Below are positions 1-5,540 of a stretch of 8,138 nucleotides of DNA, piece by piece. The position numbers and the translations under genes are program-made. The stretch is from NCBI GenBank assembly GCA_031267955.1, contig JAIRYB010000103.1, positions 1 through 8,138 of the forward strand. The letters run 5' to 3'. The notes below the pieces were generated by a model that did not search any database, was not told where the DNA came from, and saw nothing but the letters and a program-made list of their open reading frames with translations. The stretch comes from Spirochaetaceae bacterium (GTDB taxonomy: Bacteria > Spirochaetota > Spirochaetia > Treponematales > Breznakiellaceae). The number at the start of each line of letters is the position of its first letter. Position 1 is the stretch's first letter.

Positions 1-19
1 CCCCCCCCCCCCCCCCCCC
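1..19. repeat. Homopolymeric C tract (poly-G on minus strand)
   Basis: The window opens with 19 consecutive C residues, and the true length is unknown because the run touches the edge. Poly-G/C tracts of variable length are known phase-variation switches in several bacteria, including promoters of Treponema pallidum tpr genes. Which gene, if any, lies upstream cannot be seen here. A sequencing or assembly artefact at a contig end is an equally good explanation. Confidence 0.8.
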
Positions 20-23
20 AAAT

Positions 24-43
24 GAGCATTTTTGAGCGTTTTT
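24..43. repeat. Tandem 10-bp repeat, two units
   Basis: Two adjacent units, gagcattttt (24-33) and gagcgttttt (34-43), differ at one base. They lie directly after the poly-C tract in an AT-rich stretch. The rest of 1-145 contains no convincing gene, RNA or promoter on either strand. Confidence 0.7.
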
Positions 44-145
44 ACAAGGGCGCGGGGCGTGTTTTGGCTGTTTATCGCGGGCAAATGCTTCATTTAAACA
101 AAGAGTATATCAGGGCTTGGAAAAACACGCAAGGAAATAATTAAC

Positions 146-181
146 AAAGAGCAAAGCCGCCAATTGTTGTCATTGCTCTTT
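146..181 (-). terminator. Possible weak terminator hairpin at the rpn 3' end
   Basis: The sequence aaagagcaa at 146-154 is the exact reverse complement of ttgctcttt at 173-181. Read on the minus strand this is a 9-bp stem with an 18-nt loop that contains the rpn stop codon, followed by the T-rich stretch gttaattattt. The stem is AT-rich and the T tract is interrupted. It could be a weak intrinsic terminator or simply part of the repeat family described for this region. Confidence 0.35.
150..176. repeat. Direct repeat flanking rpn, copy 1 (overlaps the rpn stop codon)
   Basis: The 9-mer agcaaagcc (150-158) is followed by attgttgtcattgc (163-176). The same order recurs at 1108-1136 beyond the other end of rpn: agcaaagcc exact, then aatgttatcattgc (12 of 14 identical). 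Copy 1 contains the rpn stop codon and its first 3' untranslated bases. Confidence 0.55.
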
Positions 182-1027
182 GGCGTATTGGTTTATTTCT
201 TTAACAGAAAGCCCGGTATACTCCGCAATTTGGTCAATAGGTATCCCCCGGTTTTTCAGTTTTGCGGCGATTTCCCGTCTCCCTTCCTTTATCCCTTCCT
301 CCCTGGCATGGTTGATCCCGCTGGTCCAGTCAGACAGGGCCATCTCCCTCATCTCGTACATCCTCAGCGTTTCCTTGTCGCTTGATACATATTCCATCTT
401 TTCCTCCGCCTTCCGTATCGCCTTGTCCATCCTGGCCGCCTCCTCCACCAGTTTTGCCGGGCTTTCCTTGTCCAGCCACGTCAGCCACCGGTGTAACGGG
501 TCGTTCCGGATGTCCTTCCCCTCCGCGCGCCGGAACTTTACCATGTCGAGAAACCGTATCTCCAGCGCGTCCGTCAAAAGCACGTCCCGGTAAGTGTCCT
601 CCCGGATATGAAAGCCCAGGTGGAACGCCGGTACTTCAGGCATAAACTCGTAGTTCACGATGTTTATCGCTATCACGTTCGGCGCCTCCCGGTAGTCCTG
701 CCCCGATTCCATCCCCTTGGAAAACTCACGGCTCCAGTAGAACAGGCTCCGCCGGTCCATGTTCCCCAGGTTGCGGAGCTGCACCTCGATGTTGATCCGC
801 CCGCCCGAGGCGGTTGCCGCCCGGACATCCAGGATGCTGGCTTTGTCGCCGACCACCTCGGCGGCAACCGCCCTGTTCTCGATTATCTCCACCGACACGA
901 TGGCGTCCTGCCCCTTCCGCCCCAGGACAGCGTTGAGAAAGGCGCAAAGCTGCTCCTCGTCCCCCTTCTCGCCCATGATCTTGAGAAAGAGATAGTCGTT
1001 GAGGGGGTTAAGCCGTTGTTTAACCAT
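170..1027 (-). CDS. Rpn family recombination-promoting nuclease / putative transposase (PD-(D/E)XK)
   Basis: The gene encodes 285 aa and looks intact. The N-terminus has the family pattern N-P-L-N-D-Y-x-F (residues 7-14) followed by the FLNAVL helix near 30-35. The nuclease core is visible as D67 in ILDVRA and E81/Q83 in INIEVQ, the D...ExQ signature of the Rpn/YhgA group (PDDEXK_2). RSLFYWSREF (93-102) fits the next conserved helix. After a charged helical region (about 195-255) the protein ends in GIPIDQIAEYTGLSVKEI (261-278), a small helix-turn-helix-like repeat common at the C-terminus of this family. The ATG is supported by AAGGA (plus-strand 1037-1041) with a 9-nt spacer. E. coli Rpn proteins are DNA endonucleases that raise RecA-independent recombination, but real transposition by the family is unproven. 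The gene stands alone, divergent from the transporter operon, and its last codons lie in a sequence repeated upstream. The family call is firm; the cellular role is not. Confidence 0.9.
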   Translation of the reverse strand: MVKQRLNPLNDYLFLKIMGEKGDEEQLCAFLNAVLGRKGQDAIVSVEIIENRAVAAEVVGDKASILDVRAATASGGRINIEVQLRNLGNMDRRSLFYWSREFSKGMESGQDYREAPNVIAINIVNYEFMPEVPAFHLGFHIREDTYRDVLLTDALEIRFLDMVKFRRAEGKDIRNDPLHRWLTWLDKESPAKLVEEAARMDKAIRKAEEKMEYVSSDKETLRMYEMREMALSDWTSGINHAREEGIKEGRREIAAKLKNRGIPIDQIAEYTGLSVKEINQYAKEQ

Positions 1028-1059
1028 GGCGGACCGTCCTTAAAGGTTTGTTACTTTTA

Positions 1060-1088
1060 AATATACCGGAATAAATGCCAATGAGCAA
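1060..1088 (-). promoter_or_regulatory. Candidate promoter for the Rpn gene
   Basis: On the minus strand a -10 box TATATT (plus 1060-1065, 5 of 6 matches to TATAAT) is preceded by TTGCTC (plus 1083-1088, only TTG matching TTGACA) with a 17-bp spacer. This would put the start of transcription near 1053 and give a short leader carrying the AAGGA site. The -35 box falls inside a copy of the 12-bp repeat found in this intergenic region. Confidence 0.45.
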
Positions 1089-1173
1089 TTGGCCGCAATG
1101 AGCGGTCAGCAAAGCCCTCTTTAATGTTATCATTGCCCAATCCTCATTCCTTCCCGCACCTTGGCTCATTGGC
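1077..1173. repeat. 97-bp segment bounded by 12-bp imperfect inverted repeats
   Basis: The sequence gccaatgagcaa (1077-1088) is inverted relative to tggctcattggc (1162-1173), matching at 11 of 12 positions. A third copy, ttgctctttggc, lies at 173-184 within the end of rpn. Inside the segment ggccgc (1091-1096) and gcggtc (1102-1107) can form a 6-bp stem with one G-T pair. This may be a small palindromic intergenic element or a set of operator sites. No transposase is encoded within it. Confidence 0.5.
1108..1136. repeat. Direct repeat flanking rpn, copy 2
   Basis: This is the partner of 150-176: agcaaagcc (1108-1116), an unrelated 6-nt stretch, then aatgttatcattgc (1123-1136). Read on the minus strand it resembles the end and 3' flank of rpn, so it may be the scar of an earlier rpn copy in the same orientation. 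The two copies are 958 bp apart, start to start. Confidence 0.55.
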
Positions 1174-1198
1174 TAATTCATCTGTTCTATGCTACATT
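1169..1198 (+). promoter_or_regulatory. Candidate promoter 1 of the transporter operon (extended -10)
   Basis: TTGGCT (1169-1174, 4 of 6 matches to TTGACA) is followed after 18 bp by TACATT (1193-1198). TG at 1190-1191 precedes the -10 box by one base, forming an extended -10 (TGcTACATT). Transcription would begin near 1205, leaving a leader of about 145 nt before the ATG at 1351. Confidence 0.35.
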
Positions 1199-1226
1199 TA
1201 AAGGGCGCAGACGGCATAAATCCCGG

Positions 1227-1232
1227 TATAAT
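1227..1232 (+). promoter_or_regulatory. Candidate promoter 2: perfect -10 box TATAAT
   Basis: This is an exact TATAAT, but no recognisable -35 lies 16-18 bp upstream, where the sequence is GC-rich. If used it would start transcription near 1239 and might need an activator. It is an alternative to the extended -10 promoter just upstream. Confidence 0.35.
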
Positions 1233-1234
1233 GG

Positions 1235-1328
1235 CCCCCTGCCGGACACGGGTTTGCGGCAGCAGGGGGAAGGAGCTTTGCCGCGGCAAGCGCGAAAAGA
1301 AAGCCCGGCAGGGTATCAAACAGGGCTT
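1235..1328 (+). promoter_or_regulatory. Hairpin-rich untranslated leader of the transporter operon
   Basis: Three inverted repeats follow one another between the candidate promoters and the ribosome binding site. First, ccccctgc (1235-1242) pairs with gcaggggg (1262-1269), a perfect 8-bp stem; its 5' arm can instead pair as ctgccg (1239-1244) with cggcag (1257-1262), so two folds compete. Second, ttgccgcggcaa (1278-1289) is a perfect 12-bp palindrome, short for an RNA hairpin but suitable as an operator. Third, aagccc (1301-1306) pairs with gggctt (1323-1328), ending 6 nt before the AAGGAG site. I do not recognise a known riboswitch. A role in attenuation, RNA stability or repressor binding is inference. 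Confidence 0.4.
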
Positions 1329-1350
1329 ACGGACAAGGAGTTGTAACGCC

Positions 1351-3207
1351 ATGAAAGGGAAGATAGTACTTTTAAGTTTAATCGCGGCTCTTGCCGTTTC
1401 CGCGTGTTCGGGAGAGGACGAGCTTTCCTCCGAAGACCTCGACGCCCTTGAGACGCAGGGGATAAACGAGATTATCGCGAAGACCGTTTCCAAACCATGG
1501 AAGGGGGAGGATTTTGTACCCGGAAAAACCGGCGGGACCTGGAACGACGTGATAAACCAGGACCCAAAGAGTTTTAACCTGCTTATCGCCGAACAGGACA
1601 GCGCGACAGGCGCCGTAACCGGCTATATGCTCGACTACCTGGTGGATTACGATCCCCTGATCCGCGAATGGAAACCCCGCGCGGCGTCTTTCGAAGTCCG
1701 CACCAACGAAGATGCGGACACCCTTGACGTGATCTATACCCTGCGGGACGACCTTTACTGGACCTGGTACGAGTCCGGCAGGAGAATCAAAGTTACAAGC
1801 GACGATATTATTTTCTGGTATAACGAGATCCGCGGCGATCCCCGGTTTCAGAGTTCGGGGTACTACCAGCAATTTCTGGAAATGGAAGACGGGAGCGATG
1901 CCCATGTAGACATTGAAAAGATAGACGATCTGCGCTTTGTGTTTCACTTTCCCCGGATAGTGGCGGAACCGCTTCTCGCGACCAATATGGATGTTATGCC
2001 CCGGTTCGGTTACGAAGACGCGAAAAAACAGAACGGCGTGCAGGGGGTAATGGACATCTACGGAGTCAACACCGACCCCAAACTTATCCCGTCCTGCGGC
2101 AGGTACTACCTGACGGAATACACGGCCGGGCAGCGCCTTGTGTACAAACGGAATCCCTACTACTGGGAAAAAGATTCCGGCGGCGTTTCCCTTCCGTACC
2201 CGGAAGAAGAAGTCCTTCGCATTATCCCCGATGAAAACACAAAGTACCTGCTCTTTAAAGAAGGCCAGATTGAATCCTACGCTTCCCGGCCCGAAGACCT
2301 TGACGAACTGGTAAACAACCAGCAGGGCGGGGACCGGGGCGAACGCGGCGTCGATTATACCGTGTACAACAACGAAGGCTCCCAGAACGCCAATTTCTGG
2401 ACCTTTAACCAGAACCCCAAAAATAAGGACAAGCCTTTTTATGAGTGGTTTACCAAAACGGAATTCCGCCAGGCGATGAGTTCCCTCCTCCACCGGGAGC
2501 GTATCATCAACCAGGTGTTCCGGGGGCTTGCCATGCCGAAGCTCCATTTCTTTCCCGAAACCAACCGCTACTACGACGAGGATATCCGGCTCCAATACGA
2601 ATACGATCCGGACAGGGCGGTGCGGTTACTGGCTTCCATCGGGATAACAAAAGACGATTCCGGCGTGATGAAGGATAGCCAGGGGCGGGCAATCGAATTC
2701 AGCCTGACCATACAGTCGGACAGCACGGTGTACAACGACATTGCTTCCATTATTGCGGACGAACTGGGCCGGGTCGGCATCAAGGCCAATATCAGGGTTT
2801 TGGATTTCCAGAAACTTGTGGAACAGCTTTTTACAACATGGGACTGGGAATCCCTGCTTATGGCGCTTTCCGGGTCCAATACCTTTCCTTCCCAGGGGAG
2901 CAATGTCTGGGCGTCCGGGGGGAACCTCCACATGTGGTATCCCCAGCAGGAAAGCCCCGCCACCGAATGGGAGGCGCGGATCGATTACCTTTACAACGAG
3001 GGCGCCTATACGGTGGACCCGGTAAAGGCGAAGGCATTCTGGGATGAATACCAGCGGGTCATTCTGGAACAGTGCCCGCTTATCTACCTGGTACGCGTCC
3101 GGGGTTTTTTCGCCCTTAACAATCGATGGGATCACCGCAATGTATACTTCGACAGTACAAGCGGGCTTAAACTGACCAACATTTTCCTTAAGGGGCAAAT
3201 TCCATAA
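1351..3207 (+). CDS. Peptide ABC transporter substrate-binding lipoprotein (SBP_bac_5 family)
   Basis: This 618-aa protein is the extracytoplasmic capture component of an Opp/Dpp-type importer. I chose the ATG at 1351 because AAGGAG (1335-1340) lies 10 nt upstream and the product then begins with a lipoprotein signal: basic MKGK, a hydrophobic stretch (5-15) and lipobox VSAC with C19 as the lipidated residue, followed by an acidic SGEDE tether. An upstream in-frame ATG at 1189 would add 54 residues without a signal peptide and run through the leader hairpins. Family hallmarks are LRDDLYWTW (131-139), KVTSDDIIFWYNEI (147-160), and GRYYLTEYTAGQRLVYKRNP (250-269), matching the GxYxLxxYxxGxxxxxxRNPxYW block. 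The length exceeds classic OppA/DppA (about 540 aa) but fits the long binding proteins paired with long DppC-type permeases. Its stop overlaps the next start in TAATG. Ligand specificity cannot be read; oligopeptides are the default, oligosaccharides possible. Confidence 0.9.
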   Translation: MKGKIVLLSLIAALAVSACSGEDELSSEDLDALETQGINEIIAKTVSKPWKGEDFVPGKTGGTWNDVINQDPKSFNLLIAEQDSATGAVTGYMLDYLVDYDPLIREWKPRAASFEVRTNEDADTLDVIYTLRDDLYWTWYESGRRIKVTSDDIIFWYNEIRGDPRFQSSGYYQQFLEMEDGSDAHVDIEKIDDLRFVFHFPRIVAEPLLATNMDVMPRFGYEDAKKQNGVQGVMDIYGVNTDPKLIPSCGRYYLTEYTAGQRLVYKRNPYYWEKDSGGVSLPYPEEEVLRIIPDENTKYLLFKEGQIESYASRPEDLDELVNNQQGGDRGERGVDYTVYNNEGSQNANFWTFNQNPKNKDKPFYEWFTKTEFRQAMSSLLHRERIINQVFRGLAMPKLHFFPETNRYYDEDIRLQYEYDPDRAVRLLASIGITKDDSGVMKDSQGRAIEFSLTIQSDSTVYNDIASIIADELGRVGIKANIRVLDFQKLVEQLFTTWDWESLLMALSGSNTFPSQGSNVWASGGNLHMWYPQQESPATEWEARIDYLYNEGAYTVDPVKAKAFWDEYQRVILEQCPLIYLVRVRGFFALNNRWDHRNVYFDSTSGLKLTNIFLKGQIP

Positions 3208-4334
3208 TGGCGAAAACGGACGGGGAAAATAATCCCGGGGCGGCCAATACGGGCAGGCGCCCGCGCATCCTGGAAACCGTTGCGCGGCCGTTCTACATAT
3301 TCAAGCGAAGGGCGCCCCTCCTCTCCTACATTGTAAGCCGCTTTATCACCATGGCGGTAATGCTCTTTCTTTTAGGTTTCGCGGTCTTCGCCCTTATGGA
3401 ACTGGCGCCGGGGGACATTGTGGATCAGGTAATAAGGCAGCAGCTTTTTACCGAAAATTCCCGGGCCATGGGCGGGCGCGGGGAGGCGGCCCTGAGTCCC
3501 GGCCAGATAGCCGCGAGACGGGCGGAACTGGGCCTGGACCAGCCTTTCTACGTCCAGTACTTCCGCTGGCTCAGGCAGGTTATCCTGCGGGGCGACCTGG
3601 GGGTAAGCCTTATCTCGCGGGCCCCGGTTTCCTTTCTCATCGCAAGCCGCATTGTAAACTCGCTTATCCTCAATTTAATATCCCTGGTGCTTATCACCTT
3701 TTTTTCTTTCTTTTTGGGCGTCTACTTTTCCACCAAGGCGGGAACCCGCGCCGATTGGGCGGTAACATTTTTCGCCCTGGTGCTCCACGCCTTTCCGGGA
3801 ATACTCCTGCTCATCCTGCTCCAGCTTGCGGCGTCGCTTACCGGCCTCTTCCCGGTAACCGCCTACCCCCCGTTCCCCTTCGCGCAGGCCCCGCTCAGAT
3901 TCGTATTTTCCTACGCGCACCATATTTTCCTCCCGCTTCTCGCCTCCTTCCTGGGGGGCATAGGCGGTACCCTGCGCATGATACGGGCCACCATGCTTGA
4001 CCAGCTCGGCCAGCCCTATATCGTGAGCCTCCGGTCCCGGGGTATCAGGGAATGGCGGGTGTATTTCCACCACGCTTTCCGTAATACATTGAACCCCTAT
4101 ATCACCGGGAGCGCGAATCTTCTGGCAAGCCTCTTTTCAGGCTCCCTGATACTCGAAATTATTTTCGCCTATCCCGGCATAGGGCGGCTCATGTACGAGG
4201 CGGTGCTGCAGGAAGACATCAACCTGGTGCTGGCGAATTTAATGTTCATCTCGTTTCTGGTACTGCTGGGGATGGTGCTGGCGGATATTCTGCTCGCCGT
4301 AGTCGATCCCAGAATACGGTACGGCAAGGAATAG
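3207..4334 (+). CDS. Peptide ABC transporter permease, DppB/OppB type
   Basis: This 375-aa inner-membrane protein is one half of the transport channel. A hydrophilic N-terminal tail of about 40 residues precedes the first membrane helix (about 45-65), which ends in LMELAPGD (63-70), the family's APGD motif. Residues 107-134 carry the conserved block with LGLDQPFYVQY and RGDLGVS. Further hydrophobic segments lie near 150-172, 187-212, 235-255, 300-322 and 342-366. The cytoplasmic EAA loop that contacts the ATPase is at 271-295 and keeps its glycine (G279 in SLRSRGI). DPRIRYG near the end is typical of DppB. The ATG overlaps the preceding stop by 1 nt, with AAGGGG (3190-3195) as the binding site 11 nt upstream. 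Length is slightly above the usual 306-340 aa because of the N-terminal tail. Confidence 0.92.
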   Translation: MAKTDGENNPGAANTGRRPRILETVARPFYIFKRRAPLLSYIVSRFITMAVMLFLLGFAVFALMELAPGDIVDQVIRQQLFTENSRAMGGRGEAALSPGQIAARRAELGLDQPFYVQYFRWLRQVILRGDLGVSLISRAPVSFLIASRIVNSLILNLISLVLITFFSFFLGVYFSTKAGTRADWAVTFFALVLHAFPGILLLILLQLAASLTGLFPVTAYPPFPFAQAPLRFVFSYAHHIFLPLLASFLGGIGGTLRMIRATMLDQLGQPYIVSLRSRGIREWRVYFHHAFRNTLNPYITGSANLLASLFSGSLILEIIFAYPGIGRLMYEAVLQEDINLVLANLMFISFLVLLGMVLADILLAVVDPRIRYGKE

Positions 4335-4337
4335 CCC

Positions 4338-5540
4338 ATGAAACGATTCCTCGCTTATCTGAAACTAAGGCCCCTGGGCATGACATCCCTCGTCCTGCTC
4401 CTCATACTCTACCTGCTGATGATCTTCGCGGAATTTATCGCCCCCTACAGCCCCGTCACCTCCTTTGCGGACAGAACCTACCACCCGCCCAACCTGCGTT
4501 TTGCCGGGGGCAAACTCCAGGCGCAGGAAGCGCGGGTGACCAACACCATCACCTGGAAATACGCCCGGGTTCGGGGGCGGTACACGCCGGTCCGTTTCTT
4601 CGCCAAAGGGCAGCCCTACAGGTTCTGGGGCCTTATACCCATGGAACGGCATCTTTTTACCACCGGAAGCAATGTTTACGATTCCTACCCGGTTTTCCTC
4701 ATGGGGGCCGACAATCTGGGGCGCGACCTTTTTTCCCGTATCATCTACGGCAGCCGCATCTCGCTTACCATCGGCTTTATCGCCACCTTTATCTCCCTCG
4801 CGCTGGCAATACTGTTCGGCGGGCTTTCCGGTTATTTCGGGGGCTTTACCGACTGGGCCATCATGCGCTTTTCGGAATTTTTCATGCTCATCCCCGGCCT
4901 CTACCTGATACTGTTTCTGCGCTCCCTCCTGTCAAGCAGCATGGACTCGGGCCAGTCCTACATGATGATAACACTAATACTGTCGCTTGTAGGCTGGCCC
5001 GGCTCCGCCCGGACGGTCCGGGGCATGATCCACGCCATAAAACGCGAAGAATTCGTAATGAACGCGCAGCTTGAGATGATCCCCCCGCTTGTAATAATAT
5101 CGAAGCACATAATCCCCCAGATAGCGAGCCTCCTTATTGTAAGCATAGCGCTGAGCATCCCCGGCTTCATCCTCACCGAAACCACCCTCTCCTACCTGGG
5201 GCTGGGCATCGTTGATCCGGCGGTCAGCTGGGGTTCCCTTATCAGGCGCGATATTTCTACGCTGAGCAACCTCCGCAATTACCCCTGGCTCCTCGGCCCG
5301 GTGTGGTTCCTCCTGGGGGTGACCCTGGCGTTTAACTTTATCGGCGACACGCTGCGGGACTACTACGATCCGTACCACACGTTATTCCCGCGCTTCGGTA
5401 AAAGAAAAACGAATAAACAGCCGGGGGGGACGCCTCCCCCCCGCGGCGCACACGCTTGCGCCGCTCCCCCCTCTGCGGGGGACACCCCCGCAACGCCCCC
5501 GGCACAGCCGGATAACGCGAAGGAGGCGGAACATGGATGA
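4338..5540 (+). CDS. Peptide ABC transporter permease, DppC/OppC type, with extended tail
   Basis: This 400-aa inner-membrane protein is the second half of the channel. The first helix (about 15-35) is followed by EFIAPYSP and a long extracytoplasmic insert (about 40-118, with PVRFFAKGQPYRFWGLIP at 84-101). The family block GADNLGRDLFSRIIYGSRIS follows at 123-142. The transport domain occupies about 140-338, ending in FNFIGDTLRDYYDPY (332-346). Two oddities appear. The EAA loop (238-260) has M247 where most relatives have the conserved glycine and N242 where they have alanine. After residue 355 the protein continues in a Pro/Ala/Gly-rich tail of about 45 residues that is not part of the family and is encoded by a run of hairpins. 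The ATG lies 3 nt after the preceding stop with AAGGA (4326-4330). Function as a permease is well supported; the tail is probably unstructured. Confidence 0.92.
   Translation: MKRFLAYLKLRPLGMTSLVLLLILYLLMIFAEFIAPYSPVTSFADRTYHPPNLRFAGGKLQAQEARVTNTITWKYARVRGRYTPVRFFAKGQPYRFWGLIPMERHLFTTGSNVYDSYPVFLMGADNLGRDLFSRIIYGSRISLTIGFIATFISLALAILFGGLSGYFGGFTDWAIMRFSEFFMLIPGLYLILFLRSLLSSSMDSGQSYMMITLILSLVGWPGSARTVRGMIHAIKREEFVMNAQLEMIPPLVIISKHIIPQIASLLIVSIALSIPGFILTETTLSYLGLGIVDPAVSWGSLIRRDISTLSNLRNYPWLLGPVWFLLGVTLAFNFIGDTLRDYYDPYHTLFPRFGKRKTNKQPGGTPPPRGAHACAAPPSAGDTPATPPAQPDNAKEAEHG
5422..5511. repeat. Array of four GC-rich hairpins inside the permease 3' coding tail
   Basis: Four perfect inverted repeats occur almost end to end. 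(A) 5422-5429 pairs with 5436-5443: 8 bp, G7/C7 core, loop acgcct. (B) gcggcgca 5443-5450 pairs with tgcgccgc 5457-5464: 8 bp, loop cacgct. (C) gcggggg 5475-5481 pairs with cccccgc 5485-5491: 7 bp, loop aca. (D) ccggc 5499-5503 pairs with gccgg 5507-5511: 5 bp, loop aca. They encode residues 362-392 of the DppC-type permease and end 9 nt before the AAGGAGG site of the first ATPase gene. No T tract follows, so they are not intrinsic terminators. Confidence 0.75.
5520..5526 (+). promoter_or_regulatory. Strong ribosome binding site of the first ATPase gene
   Basis: AAGGAGG lies 6 nt before the ATG at 5533, inside the permease coding sequence. It is the strongest Shine-Dalgarno match in the window and directly follows the hairpin array. 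It decides the ATPase start, which overlaps the permease stop by 8 nt. Confidence 0.7.

Noticed and set aside
1189..1350. N-terminal extension of the binding protein from an upstream in-frame ATG
   Set aside because: It would bury the lipoprotein signal 54 residues inside the protein and run through the leader hairpins; the ATG at 1351 has a good AAGGAG site.
1378..2595. Long open frame (405 codons) on the minus strand opposite the binding-protein gene, and another at 2626-3198
   Set aside because: Both lie antisense to a clearly recognised SBP_bac_5 gene. Their proteins show no family motif and no plausible start site; long antisense frames are expected with this GC-rich codon use.
5422..5511. 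Hairpin array as a transcription terminator between permease and ATPase genes
   Set aside because: No T tract follows any of the stems, the region is translated, and the next gene overlaps by 8 nt with a strong ribosome binding site.
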